Assembly (NCBI RefSeq): GCF_020181595.1
Contig: NZ_CP084028.1
Coordinates: 871,518-935,517 of the forward strand
Length of the DNA stretch: 64,000 bases
Direction: 5' to 3'
From: [Mycobacterium] vasticus
GTDB taxonomy: Bacteria; Actinomycetota; Actinomycetes; Mycobacteriales; Mycobacteriaceae
Of the stretch, positions 54,299-64,000 are shown in pieces. Position 1 is the stretch's first letter. The number at the start of each line of letters is the position of its first letter. The position numbers and the translations under genes were made by a program. The notes beneath the pieces were generated by a model. The model did not search any database. It was given only the letters and a program-made list of their open reading frames with translations, and was not told the origin of the DNA.

Positions 54299-55894
54299 TC
54301 ACATCCGGAAGACGCCGAAGTTCGACGTCCCCTCGACCGGGCCATTGGCGATGGCGGACAAGCACATTCCCAACACAGTGCGGGTGTCGCGCGGGTCGAT
54401 CACCCCGTCGTCGTAGAGCATTCCCGACAGCACGAGCGGCAGCGACTCGGCCTCGATCTGCCCTTCGACCATGGCGCGCATGGCGGCGTCGGCCTCCTCG
54501 TCGACCTGTTGCCCACGGGCCTGCGCGGCGGCCCGGCTCACGATCGACAGCACGCCCGCGAGCTGCGCGCCGCCCATGACCGAGGATTTGGCCGACGGCC
54601 AGGCGAACAGAAAACGGGGATCATAGGCGCGCCCGCACATGCCGTAATGCCCAGCCCCGTACGACGCGCCGAGCAGCAGCGAGATGTGCGGCACCGTGGA
54701 GTTCGACACGGCGTTGATCATCATCGAGCCGTGCTTGATCATGCCGCCCTCTTCGTAGTCCTTGCCCACCATGTACCCGGTGGTGTTGTGCAGGAACAAC
54801 AGTGGAGTGTCGGAGCGGTTGGCGAGTTGGATGAACTGGGTGGCCTTCTGGGATTCCTCGCTGAACAGCACGCCGCGGGCGTTGGCCAGGATGCCGATCG
54901 GATATCCGTGCAGCCGGGCCCAGCCGGTCACCAACGAGGACCCGTAGAGCGGCTTGAATTCGTCGAAGTCGGAGCCGTCGACGATCCGGGCGATCACCTC
55001 ACGAGGGTCGAACGGGATACGCAGGTCGGCGGGGACGATACCGATCAGCTCTTCGGCGTCGTACTTGGGCTCGACGACGGTAGAAGGCTTCGGGCCCTGC
55101 TTGGCCCAGTTGAGCCGGGCCACGACGCGCCGTCCGATACGGATGGCGTCGAGCTCGTCGATCGCGAAGTAGTCGGCCAAACCGGATGTCCGGGCATGCA
55201 TTTCAGCGCCGCCCAGTGACTCGTCATCGGATTCCTCACCGGTGGCCATCTTCACCAACGGCGGGCCGGCCAGGAACACCTTGGAGCGTTCCTTGATCAT
55301 CACCACGTGGTCGGACATGCCCGGAACGTAGGCCCCGCCCGCGGTGGAGTTGCCGAACACCAGCGCAATGGTCGGGATGCCGGCGGCCGACAGCCGGGTC
55401 AGGTCCCGGAACATCTGACCGCCGGGGATGAAGACCATCTTCTGGGTCGGCAGGTCCGCCCCGCCGGACTCCACCAGGGAGATCACCGGAAGCCGGTTCT
55501 CGAATGCGATCTGGTTGGCCCGCAGGATCTTTCGCAGCGTCCACGGGTTGCTGGTGCCGCCCTTGACGGTCGGGTCGTTGGCGACGATCATGCACTCCAC
55601 GCCTTCGACCGCGCCGATCCCGGTGACCAGACTGGCCCCGACCTGAAAGTCGCTGCCCCAGGCGGCCAGTGGGCACAGTTCCAGGAACGGCGAGTCGGCG
55701 TCGATCAGCAACTCGATGCGCTCGCGTGCGGTGAGTTTGCCGCGGGCGTGGTGCCGGTCGACGTATTTGGCTCCGCCGCCGTCCAGCGCCTTGGCGTGCT
55801 CGGCGTCGAGTTCGGTGAGCTTCTCGGTGAGCGCGGACGCCGCGTCGGCGTAGGCGGCGGAGTTGGGGTCCAGGGTGGACTTGAGGGTTGTCAT
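54299..55894 (-). CDS. accD2: Acyl-CoA carboxylase beta subunit (carboxyltransferase)
   Basis: 531 residues from the ATG at 55894, overlapping the fadE13 stop (ATGA). Carboxyltransferase fold: HHARGKLTARERIELLID, SLVESGGADLPTQKMVF, NSTAGGAYVPGMSDHVVMI and the C-terminal MCGRAYDPRFLFAWPSAKSSVMGG. This sequence is closer in character to 3-methylcrotonyl- and geranyl-CoA carboxylase beta subunits (AGAYGAGHY and MGGAQLAGVLS patterns) than to acetyl/propionyl types. Pairs with AccA2. Confidence 0.94.
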   Translation of the reverse strand: MTTLKSTLDPNSAAYADAASALTEKLTELDAEHAKALDGGGAKYVDRHHARGKLTARERIELLIDADSPFLELCPLAAWGSDFQVGASLVTGIGAVEGVECMIVANDPTVKGGTSNPWTLRKILRANQIAFENRLPVISLVESGGADLPTQKMVFIPGGQMFRDLTRLSAAGIPTIALVFGNSTAGGAYVPGMSDHVVMIKERSKVFLAGPPLVKMATGEESDDESLGGAEMHARTSGLADYFAIDELDAIRIGRRVVARLNWAKQGPKPSTVVEPKYDAEELIGIVPADLRIPFDPREVIARIVDGSDFDEFKPLYGSSLVTGWARLHGYPIGILANARGVLFSEESQKATQFIQLANRSDTPLLFLHNTTGYMVGKDYEEGGMIKHGSMMINAVSNSTVPHISLLLGASYGAGHYGMCGRAYDPRFLFAWPSAKSSVMGGAQLAGVLSIVSRAAAQARGQQVDEEADAAMRAMVEGQIEAESLPLVLSGMLYDDGVIDPRDTRTVLGMCLSAIANGPVEGTSNFGVFRM

Positions 55895-57035
55895 GACTGG
55901 TATCCAAGGCTCTTGGCGGCCAGTGACGTCAGGATTTCGGTGGTTCCACCGCCGATTCCGATGATCCGCATGTCGCGGTACTGACGCTCCACCTCGGATT
56001 CGGCCATGTAACCCATGCCGCCGAACAGCTGCACGGCCTGGTTGGCGACCCACTCGCCGGCCTCCACCGCGGTGTTCTTGGCGAAGCACACCTCGGCGAT
56101 CAGGTTGAACTCCCCGGCCAGCTGCCGCTCGACGACGTGGCGGGTGTACACCCGGGCCACGTCGATGCGCCGCGCCATCTCGGCCAGGGTGTTCTGCACG
56201 GCCTGCCGCGAGATCAGCGGACGGCCGAAGGTCTCGCGGTCCCGGCACCAGGCCAGCGTCAGCTCCAGACAACGTTGCGCGCTGGCGTAGGCCTGCGCCG
56301 CCAGCCCGACCCGCTCGGAGACGAAAGCCGCCGCGATCTGGGCGAATCCGCTGTTCTCCGCTCCCACCAGGTTGGCCACCGGTACCCGGGCGTCCACGTA
56401 GGACAGCTCGGCGGTGTCCGAGGAGCGCCAGCCCATCTTGTCCAGCTTGCGCGAGACCTCGAAGCCGGGCGTGCCCTTCTCGACCACCAGCAGCGATACC
56501 CCGGCCGCCCCCGGCCCGCCGGTGCGCACCGCGCTCACCACGTAGTCGGCCCGCACCGCGGAGGTGATGAAGGTCTTGGAACCGTTGACCACGTAGTGAT
56601 CTCCGTCGCGCAACGCCGTGGTGCGCAGGTGCCCGACGTCGGAGCCGCCGCCCGGCTCGGTGATGGCCAGCGAGCCGATCTTCTCGCCGGCCAGCGTCGG
56701 GCGCACGAACTCCTCGATGAGGCGGGCGTCACCCGAGGCGATCATGTGCGGCACCGCGATACCGCAGGTGAACAACGACGCGAACACTCCACCCGGCGCC
56801 CCGGCCTGGTGCATCTCCTCGCACACGATCACCGCGTCGGCGCCGTCGCCGCCGCTGCCGCCGACCTCCTCGGGGAAGCCCGCACCGAGCAGGCCGATCT
56901 CGGCGGCCTTGCGATGCAGCTCCCGGGGCAACTCGCCGGTGCGTTCCCACTCGGCGATGTTCGGCGAGATCTCGCGTTCGACGAAGGCGCGCACGGTCTT
57001 TCGCAGCGCGTCGCGCTCGGGGGAGGTCCAGATGC

Positions 57036-57039
<4 letters not shown>
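55891..57039 (-). CDS. fadE13: Acyl-CoA dehydrogenase (fadE13-like)
   Basis: 382 residues from the ATG at 57039 (AAAGG five bases upstream), overlapping the AtuA-like stop. Motifs: LAITEPGGGSDVGHLRTTALRDG, YVVNGSKTFITSAVRAD, QLFGGMGYMAESEVERQYRDMR with the terminal segment IGGGTTEILTSLAAK. Compared with fadE12, it shows the isovaleryl/citronellyl-CoA-dehydrogenase-like arrangement (GGMGY near the C-terminus). In an Atu-like pathway it would be the AtuD counterpart. Confidence 0.92.
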
Positions 57040-58736
<1,697 letters not shown>

Positions 58737-58753
58737 CCACCGTCCCATCACTC

Positions 58754-58769
58754 AACCAACCGGTAGGTT
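58754..58769. promoter_or_regulatory. Operator-like palindrome upstream of the AtuA-like operon
   Basis: AACCAACCGGTAGGTT is a 16-base palindrome with one mismatched pair (14 of 16 bases symmetric) centred on ACCGGT. It lies 18 bases before the start codon of the operon's first gene, where a repressor would overlap the promoter or leader. The ACCGGT-centred form is common among TetR-type operators. No regulator gene is adjacent. Confidence 0.45.
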
Positions 58770-58913
58770 AGCCGGTACCGCGGGTGTCGCGTCAAGGAGC
58801 GGTATCCGTGGGGCCCTCCATTTTGGAGCCGACGCTGGTCACCCGCTATCCTTTCGAGAGTCCGCCGCTGGCGTCTAGCGGCAATATGTCAACTTTCAAG
58901 GAGAGGCTCGACC

Positions 58914-59087
58914 ATGGCCGTGCCGAAGCGCAGGATGTCGCGCGCGAACACCCGTAGTCGCCGCGCGCAGTGGAAGGCCGAGGAAACCGGCCTGGTCAAC
59001 GTGTCGGTCGCCGGCCGGGCGCACAAGGTTCCGCGCCGGTTGCTGAAGGCCGCTCGGCTGGGCCTGATCGACCTCGACCGTCGCTAA
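58914..59087 (+). CDS. rpmF: 50S ribosomal protein L32
   Basis: 57 residues beginning [20 protein letters not shown] and ending [10 protein letters not shown], the expected full L32 length. An AAGGAGAGG ribosome site precedes the ATG. The zinc-binding Cys pairs found in many L32 proteins are absent, as is usual for this mycobacterial rpmF. A small hairpin (CCGCT 58865-58869 / AGCGG 58877-58881) lies in the leader. Located between the AtuA-like operon and mprA as in M. tuberculosis. Confidence 0.95.
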   Translation: MAVPKRRMSRANTRSRRAQWKAEETGLVNVSVAGRAHKVPRRLLKAARLGLIDLDRR

Positions 59088-59124
59088 AAGGCCTAGATAA
59101 GGCCTAATAGGGCCTAATAAGGTC
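59088..59124. repeat. Short tandem repeat of AAGGCCTAAT units
   Basis: Three and a half imperfect units follow the rpmF stop directly: AAGGCCTAGAT (59088-59098), AAGGCCTAAT (59099-59108), AGGGCCTAAT (59109-59118), then AAGGTCC. Each full unit contains the palindrome GGCC, and the first two contain AGGCCT. No terminator hairpin is evident between rpmF and mprA. Could be a regulator array or slippage-prone spacer. Confidence 0.5.
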
Positions 59125-59180
59125 CCGACACGAGCGGTGCCTTACCCACCAGAACGCCCATCAATGATTGGATGGCAGTC

Positions 59181-59873
59181 ATGGCTACCCGGGTACTGGT
59201 TGTAGATGACGACCGCGCAGTGCGCGAATCGCTGCGCAGGTCTCTCTCGTTCAATGGCTATTCGGTCTCGCTGGCCACCGACGGCGTCGAGGCGCTCGAG
59301 GCGATCACCAGCGATCGTCCGGACGCGATGATTCTCGACGTGATGATGCCGCGACTGGACGGCCTGGAGGTCTGCCGTCAGCTGCGCAGCACCGGTGACG
59401 ACCTGCCGATCCTGGTGCTGACCGCCCGCGACTCGGTCTCCGAGCGGGTGGCGGGCCTGGATGCCGGCGCCGACGACTACCTGCCCAAGCCGTTCGCCCT
59501 GGAGGAACTGCTGGCGCGGATGCGGGCGCTGCTGCGCCGCACCACCGCCGAGGACCTGTCGGAGTCGGTGGCGATGTCGTTCGAGGACCTGACGCTGGAC
59601 CCGGTGACTCGCGAGGTCACCCGCGGTGAGCGTCAGATCAGCCTGACCCGTACCGAGTTCGCGCTGCTGGAGATGCTGATCGCCAACCCGCGCCGGGTGC
59701 TGACCCGTAGCCGCATCCTCGAAGAGGTGTGGGGCTTCGACTTCCCGACCTCGGGCAACGCGCTTGAGGTCTACATCGGGTACCTGCGTCGCAAGACCGA
59801 AGCCGAAGGGGAGCCACGGTTGATCTACACCGTTCGCGGTGTGGGTTACGTGCTGCGCGAGACCCCACCCTGA
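59181..59873 (+). CDS. mprA: Response regulator MprA
   Basis: OmpR/PhoB-type regulator of the mycobacterial envelope-stress and persistence system. The ATG at 59181 is chosen because it gives 230 residues, the length known for MprA, and [20 protein letters not shown]; an ATG nine bases earlier is in frame. Receiver phosphoacceptor Asp53 (ILDVMMP), Lys in YLPKPF, and winged helix with [31 protein letters not shown]. mprB starts inside the stop codon (one-base overlap). In M. tuberculosis MprA controls sigB, sigE and pepD. Confidence 0.96.
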   Translation: MATRVLVVDDDRAVRESLRRSLSFNGYSVSLATDGVEALEAITSDRPDAMILDVMMPRLDGLEVCRQLRSTGDDLPILVLTARDSVSERVAGLDAGADDYLPKPFALEELLARMRALLRRTTAEDLSESVAMSFEDLTLDPVTREVTRGERQISLTRTEFALLEMLIANPRRVLTRSRILEEVWGFDFPTSGNALEVYIGYLRRKTEAEGEPRLIYTVRGVGYVLRETPP

Positions 59874-61330
59874 TGCAGCTGTTCCGCCGGAGGCAGGGCG
59901 GCGACACAGACGAACAGAAGACTTCCCTGTCGTTGCGCTGGCGGGTGATGTTGCTGGCGATGTCGATGGTGGCATTGGTAGTCATCCTGATGGCCGTCGC
60001 CGTGTACGCGGTGATCTCGGCGGCGCTGTACAAAGACATCGACAATCAGCTGCAGAGTCGCACCGAGATGCTGATCGCCAGCGGCTCGCTGGCCGCCGAT
60101 CCGCGCAAGGCCATCGAGGGCACCGCCTACTCCGACGTCAACGCCATGCTGGTCAACCCGGGCCGGTCGATCTACACCGCCAATCAGCCGGGCCAGCGGA
60201 TGCCGGTGGGGCCGCAGGAGAAGGCCGTCATCCGCGGCGAGCTGTTCCTGTCGCGGCGCACCGCCGCAGGCCAGCGGGTCCTGGCGGTGCATCTGCCCAA
60301 CGGCAGCACGCTGCTGATCTCCAAGAGCCTCGCCCCCACCCGGGCGGTCACGATAAAACTGCGCTGGGTGCTGCTGGTCGTCGGCGGCGCGGGAGTGGTG
60401 GTGGCCGCGGTGGCCGGCGGCATGGTCACCCGCACCGGCTTGAGACCGGTGGGCCGACTCACCGAGGCGGCCGAGCGGGTGGCCCGCACCGACGATCTGC
60501 ATCCGATTCCGGTGTACGGCAGCGACGAGCTGGCGCGGCTCACCGAGGCCTTCAACGCCATGCTGCGGGCGCTGGCCGAGTCGCGCGAACGTCAGGCCCG
60601 ACTGGTCGCCGACGCGGGGCACGAACTGAAGACTCCGCTGACGTCGTTGCGCACCAACGTCGAGCTGCTGATGGCCTCAGCCGCGCCGGGCGCCCCGCCG
60701 CTGCCCGAAGAGGAGATGGCCGAACTGCGTGCGGACGCGATCGGTCAGATCGAGGAATTGTCCACGCTGGTAGGCGATTTGGTGGACCTCACCCGTGATG
60801 ACCAGCGCGAGGCGGTGGTCGAGCAGGTGGACATCACCGAAGTCGTCGATCGCAGCATGGAACGAGTCAGGCGGCGCCGCAACGACATCGAGTTCGACAT
60901 CCAGGTGGTGCCCTGGTACGTGCACGGCGATGCCGCGGGCCTGTCGCGTGCGGTCTTGAACATGCTCGACAACGCCGCCAAGTGGAGCCCGTCCGGAGGC
61001 GTGGTCGGGCTGCGGATGCGGCGCCTGGACTCCACCCACGTCGAGATGGTGGTCTCCGACCAGGGCCCGGGAATCCCCGAGGCGGAGCGGGCATTGGTGT
61101 TCGAACGCTTCTTCCGGTCCGACCAGGCTCGGGCGATGCCCGGGTCCGGGCTGGGGTTGGCGATCGTCAAACAGGTGGTCCTCAAACACGGTGGCGCGAT
61201 CACCGTCGAAGACACCGTGCCCGGAGGGACGCCGCCCGGAACGTCGATCCGAATGGTGCTGCCCGGCTCGCCCGTCTCCGGCGGCGCCGAATCGGCCGCA
61301 ACAGTCACAGGCGGTTCTCAGTCCGCGTAG
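59873..61330 (+). CDS. mprB: Sensor histidine kinase MprB
   Basis: 485 residues. Membrane helices at about 24-48 and 164-186 enclose an extracytoplasmic sensor loop of about 115 residues. HAMP follows (187-240), then the H-box GHELKTPLTSLRTN with His250 and an ATPase domain with NMLDNAAKWSP, DQGPGIPE and GSGLGLAIVKQVV. It senses envelope stress, in M. tuberculosis together with DnaK, and phosphorylates MprA. The one-base overlap with mprA indicates coupled translation. Confidence 0.96.
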   Translation: MQLFRRRQGGDTDEQKTSLSLRWRVMLLAMSMVALVVILMAVAVYAVISAALYKDIDNQLQSRTEMLIASGSLAADPRKAIEGTAYSDVNAMLVNPGRSIYTANQPGQRMPVGPQEKAVIRGELFLSRRTAAGQRVLAVHLPNGSTLLISKSLAPTRAVTIKLRWVLLVVGGAGVVVAAVAGGMVTRTGLRPVGRLTEAAERVARTDDLHPIPVYGSDELARLTEAFNAMLRALAESRERQARLVADAGHELKTPLTSLRTNVELLMASAAPGAPPLPEEEMAELRADAIGQIEELSTLVGDLVDLTRDDQREAVVEQVDITEVVDRSMERVRRRRNDIEFDIQVVPWYVHGDAAGLSRAVLNMLDNAAKWSPSGGVVGLRMRRLDSTHVEMVVSDQGPGIPEAERALVFERFFRSDQARAMPGSGLGLAIVKQVVLKHGGAITVEDTVPGGTPPGTSIRMVLPGSPVSGGAESAATVTGGSQSA

Positions 61331-61384
61331 GCATGGTGGTGAAGCAACGTCGCCGCAGCCGCGTCACTAGGAGTAGTCAACACA

Positions 61385-62725
61385 ATGATGAACCACCCGG
61401 GGTATCCCCAGCAGCCTCAGCAGCCGGAGCGGCCTAACCCGGCCGCGGGCCAGGGTGCGCCGGGCCCCTACTCCCACTACGACTGGCGCTACGGCCAACA
61501 GCCGGCGCAGCCGGGATACCGCCCCGGCTATGACGCTCCCTACGGCCGGCCGGGGATTCCCGCGGGTCCGCCGTCGGCGCCGCCGAAGCGCAGCCGGACC
61601 GCGCCGCTGGTGATCGGTGCGGTCGCCATCGCGGGCATGTCCGGCGTGATGGGCGGCATGGTGGGCTCCGCGCTGCACTCCGATCACCGGCCGGTGGCCT
61701 CCGGAAGCCACACGCCGATCGAGGCGCCCGGCGTACCCGCCGCGGTGAGCCTGCCGGACGGCTCGGTGGAGAAGGTTGCCGCCAAGGTGGTGCCCAGCGT
61801 CGTCATGCTGGAGACCGACCTGGGCCGGCAGTCCGAGGAGGGCTCCGGCATCATCCTGTCCGCCGACGGGATGATCCTGACCAACAACCACGTCGTGGCC
61901 GCTGCCGCCAAGACCGCCGACGCCGGTGGCAAGCCCGATCCGGGCGGCAAGGCCGCGCCGAAGACCACGGTGACGTTCTACGACGGTCGCACCGCACCGT
62001 TCACCGTGGTGGGGACCGACCCGGCCAGCGACATCGCGGTGGTGCAGGTCCAGGGCGTCTCCGATCTGACCCCGATCACCATCGGCTCGTCGGCGGACCT
62101 GAGGGTCGGCCAGAACGTGGTGGCCGTCGGGTCGCCGTTGGGCCTGGAGGGCACCGTCACGACGGGCATCGTCAGTGCGCTGAACCGGCCCGTTTCCACC
62201 AGCGGCGAGGCCGGCAACCAGAACACCGTGCTGGACGCGATCCAGACCGACGCCGCCATCAACCCCGGCAACTCCGGCGGCGCGCTGGTCAACATGAACG
62301 GTGACCTGGTCGGAGTCAACTCGGCGATCGCAACCATGGGCGGCGACTCCGCGGATGCCCAGAGCGGCTCGATCGGCCTGGGCTTCGCGATTCCGGTGGA
62401 TCAGGCCAAGCGGATCGCCGACGAACTCATCAACTCCCCGGACCACATCGCGTCGCATGCCTCGCTGGGCGTGCGGGTCACCAGCGAGCGCAGCCTGCAC
62501 GGCGCGAAGGTTGTCGAGGTGGTTCCGGGCCAGGCGGCGGCCAAGGCCGGCCTGCCCGAGGGCGCGACGGTGACCGCATTCGACAAGCGTCCGATCGGCA
62601 GCGCCGACGCGTTGGTGGCCGCCGTGCGGTCCAAGGCGCCCGGCGACCAAGTGACCCTGACGTACCTGGATGCCGGTGGCGCGACCAAGACCGCGCAGGT
62701 CACCCTGGGTAAAGCGCAGCAGTGA
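61385..62725 (+). CDS. pepD: HtrA-like serine protease PepD
   Basis: 446 residues. A Pro/Gln/Tyr-rich cytoplasmic N-terminus (1-70) precedes one membrane helix (74-96) and a trypsin-like protease domain with a complete triad: His169 (LTNNHVV), Asp216 (ASDIAVV) and Ser297 (NPGNSGG). A C-terminal PDZ domain (about 358-440) includes ASLGVRVTSERSL. It degrades or chaperones misfolded envelope proteins and feeds back on MprAB in M. tuberculosis. It lies 54 bases after mprB, same strand, the usual operon. Confidence 0.95.
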   Translation: MMNHPGYPQQPQQPERPNPAAGQGAPGPYSHYDWRYGQQPAQPGYRPGYDAPYGRPGIPAGPPSAPPKRSRTAPLVIGAVAIAGMSGVMGGMVGSALHSDHRPVASGSHTPIEAPGVPAAVSLPDGSVEKVAAKVVPSVVMLETDLGRQSEEGSGIILSADGMILTNNHVVAAAAKTADAGGKPDPGGKAAPKTTVTFYDGRTAPFTVVGTDPASDIAVVQVQGVSDLTPITIGSSADLRVGQNVVAVGSPLGLEGTVTTGIVSALNRPVSTSGEAGNQNTVLDAIQTDAAINPGNSGGALVNMNGDLVGVNSAIATMGGDSADAQSGSIGLGFAIPVDQAKRIADELINSPDHIASHASLGVRVTSERSLHGAKVVEVVPGQAAAKAGLPEGATVTAFDKRPIGSADALVAAVRSKAPGDQVTLTYLDAGGATKTAQVTLGKAQQ

Positions 62726-62771
62726 CGGGTTGGTGACCCGGGTGTCGGAAACCGGATATACGGTTGCACCC

Positions 62772-63266
62772 ATGGAACAGTCCCCGGAACTCGCCGGCCG
62801 CGCGCTTGTCATCGTCGTCGACGACCGCACCGCGCACGGCGATGAGGACCACAGCGGTCCGTTGGTCACCGAGCTGCTGGCCGAAGGCGGATTCATGGTC
62901 GACGGTGTGGTGGCGGTGTCAGCCGACGAGGTGGAGATCCGCAACGCGCTGAACACCGCGGTGATCGGCGGGGTCGACCTGGTCGTGTCGGTCGGCGGTA
63001 CCGGGGTCACCCCGCGCGACGTCGCCCCGGAGGCCACCCGCGAGATCCTCGACCGTGAGCTGCTGGGCATCGCCGAGGCGCTGCGGGCATCGGGCCTGTC
63101 GGCCGGGATCGCCGACGCCGGATTGTCCCGCGGGCTGGCCGGGGTCTCCGGCAGCACCCTGGTGGTGAACCTGGCCGGTTCCCGGGCTGCGGTGCGCGAC
63201 GGCATGGCGACGCTGAACCCGCTGGCAGCGGTGATTATCGGCCAGCTGTCGAGCCTGGAGATCTAA
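62772..63266 (+). CDS. moaB2: MoaB-like molybdopterin-biosynthesis protein (moaB2)
   Basis: 164 residues from the ATG at 62772; upstream frame continues but has no family similarity. MoCF_biosynth fold: ALVIVVDDRTAHGDEDHSGP, LVVSVGGTGVTPRDVAPEAT (pterin/adenylate-binding loop) and LSRGLAGVSGSTLVVNLAGS. In the molybdenum cofactor pathway such domains adenylylate molybdopterin, but the M. tuberculosis MoaB2 role is unsettled; in that species it is co-regulated with the mpr locus. Follows pepD by 46 bases. Confidence 0.9.
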   Translation: MEQSPELAGRALVIVVDDRTAHGDEDHSGPLVTELLAEGGFMVDGVVAVSADEVEIRNALNTAVIGGVDLVVSVGGTGVTPRDVAPEATREILDRELLGIAEALRASGLSAGIADAGLSRGLAGVSGSTLVVNLAGSRAAVRDGMATLNPLAAVIIGQLSSLEI

Positions 63267-63272
63267 GCGGCC

Positions 63273-63389
63273 ATGCCCGGACTCGGCGAGCAACAGGAGT
63301 CGTCCGACGAGCGTGATACCGACGACCTCCGCGAGGCCGAGGAACGTGAGCGTTGGCTGCGGGACAACGTTCCGCCTCATCACGGTTGA
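63273..63389 (+). CDS. Short acidic hypothetical protein, 38 residues
   Basis: Frame beginning MPGLGEQQESSDERD and ending RWLRDNVPPHHG, starting six bases after the moaB2 stop. GGAG inside the end of moaB2 lies about 12 bases upstream. The middle is a highly charged predicted helix (DDLREAEERERWLRDN). I do not recognise a family, but tight spacing after moaB2 and protein-like composition support a real small gene in that operon. Confidence 0.5.
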   Translation: MPGLGEQQESSDERDTDDLREAEERERWLRDNVPPHHG

Positions 63390-63493
63390 GATTCGACTTC
63401 GCTGAAACCCTCACGCACAGCTGAGGCGGGCCATTACGGTTCGCGTGGGCGGTGTAGGGCCGCTGCAGTGGGTCACAGACGGAGGGTGCAGGG

Positions 63494-63922
63494 GTGTTAA
63501 AGGGTTTCAAGAATTTTCTGATGCGTGATGACGTCATCACCGTTGCCATCGGTCTGGTAGTGGCGCTGGCATTTTCAAACCTGGTCAAGGCGTTCACCGA
63601 CAGCGTGATCAACCCGCTGGTCGCCGCCGCGCAGCCGGACACCGCCGGGCTCGGTCTCGGTTACCAGCTGGGGGCGGCGGGCAACACGGCCACCTTCGTC
63701 GACATCGGCGCGCTCATCTCGGCGGTCATCTACTTCATCGTGTTCATGGCCACGATCTACTTCATGATCGTGTTGCCCTACAAGCACATTCAGAAGCGGC
63801 GGGGGAAGACCGTGTTCGGTGATCCGGCGCCGACCAAGGTCTGCCCGGAGTGCAAGTCCGAGATCGATCCCGACGCGACCAAGTGCAAGTTCTGCGCCAG
63901 CGTGCAACCGGCCGTCGCATAG
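63494..63922 (+). CDS. mscL: Large-conductance mechanosensitive channel with C-terminal zinc ribbon
   Basis: 142 residues from a GTG with GGAGG eight bases upstream. MscL fold: MLKGFKNFLMRDDVITVAIGLVVALAFSNLVKAFTDSVINPL (N-terminal helix and TM1) and ISAVIYFIVFMATIYFMIVLPYKHIQKRR (TM2). The C-terminus departs from the classical cytoplasmic helix: it is a zinc ribbon, CPECKSEIDPDATKCKFC (two Cys-x2-Cys pairs). MscL releases solutes on hypo-osmotic shock. The gene is co-directional with moaB2, whereas M. tuberculosis mscL (Rv0985c) is on the opposite strand and lacks the ribbon. The periplasmic loop is longer than usual. Confidence 0.9.
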   Translation: MLKGFKNFLMRDDVITVAIGLVVALAFSNLVKAFTDSVINPLVAAAQPDTAGLGLGYQLGAAGNTATFVDIGALISAVIYFIVFMATIYFMIVLPYKHIQKRRGKTVFGDPAPTKVCPECKSEIDPDATKCKFCASVQPAVA

Positions 63923-63926
63923 CGGC

Positions 63927-64000
63927 TCATCGCAGCGTGAGCGTCACCGACTGAGTAAGCGTGGCGCCGGCCACCGCAACTGCGGCGGTGGCCGGCAACG
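63927..64000 (-). CDS. C-terminal end of a minus-strand gene (partial)
   Basis: The frame ending at 63927 reads ...LPATAAVAVAGATLTQSV then TLTLR and a stop, with the Ala/Thr/Val bias of a real protein end. It runs off the window. The character fits the end of a SAF/FlgA-like secreted or envelope protein, which lies near mscL in some mycobacteria, but 24 residues are too few to assign a family. Confidence 0.35.
   Translation of the reverse strand, partial: LPATAAVAVAGATLTQSVTLTLR

Noticed and set aside
52599..54416. A 605-codon open frame on the plus strand opposite accA2
   Set aside because: Antisense to a complete biotin carboxylase with all motifs; its composition is that of a shadow frame.

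Overview
The window is high-GC actinobacterial DNA and reads as a chromosomal segment of a non-tuberculous mycobacterium (Mycobacterium/Mycolicibacterium). The evidence is the gene families present (PPE, DUF2563 and DUF1707 proteins, a 13E12-type HNH protein, many F420/LLM oxidoreductases, MprAB-PepD) and gene order. From about 9.4 to 63 kb the order follows M. tuberculosis Rv0944 to Rv0985c: Fpg-like glycosylase, SDR, pgi, chorismate mutase, uvrD1, M23 peptidase, sucCD, LLM oxidoreductase, Rv0954, perM, purN, purH, MoxR, VWA, then DUF1707, echA7-fadE12-accA2-accD2-fadE13-AtuA-like, rpmF, mprA-mprB, pepD, moaB2, mscL. Species cannot be set from this sequence alone.

Layout. 0-9 kb is accessory: a broken cyclase-like membrane segment, a locally lower-GC cluster (DapB-like dehydrogenase, LLM oxidoreductase, TetR), a secreted glycine-rich/GH5 endoglycoceramidase-like enzyme, a short cysteine-containing ORF, another LLM enzyme and an AurF-type diiron oxygenase translationally coupled to a DUF4873 protein. 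9-27 kb is core metabolism and DNA repair: base-excision glycosylase, glycolysis (pgi), shikimate branch (chorismate mutase), helicase, cell-wall peptidase, succinyl-CoA ligase, divisome-linked Rv0954/PerM and the last purine-synthesis steps. 27-38.7 kb mixes core (MoxR/VWA) and accessory genes: a 13E12 HNH protein with a LexA-like box on its start codon, an amidohydrolase with a TetR gene, an esterase, and a PPE protein carrying a SHOCT domain, divergent from a NarL-type two-component system. 39-45 kb is a complete Mrp cation/proton antiporter operon (mrpA-B fused, then C, D, E, F, G), every junction overlapping.

45.7-49.7 kb is the most unusual part. It holds two copies of a DUF2563 (WXG100-like) gene, identical at DNA level except for one exact 105-bp in-frame deletion. 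The deleted copy leads a tightly coupled operon encoding a 458-residue protein with an ESX-associated helical head, a Pro/Gly linker and a C-terminal glycine zipper. A small multi-helix membrane protein and an LpqN-type protein follow. I propose, as inference only, a type-VII-secreted membrane-active effector with a membrane immunity protein.

50-58.7 kb is an acyl-CoA degradation operon whose gene content (AtuA-like, two acyl-CoA dehydrogenases, biotin-dependent carboxylase pair, enoyl-CoA hydratase) resembles acyclic-terpene/leucine catabolism clusters. 58.9-64 kb holds rpmF, the envelope-stress system MprAB with its protease PepD, a MoaB-like protein, a 38-residue acidic ORF, an MscL channel with a C-terminal zinc ribbon, and the end of a further minus-strand gene. 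No rRNA, tRNA, CRISPR array or insertion sequence was seen, and no gene-free stretch exceeds about 300 bases.
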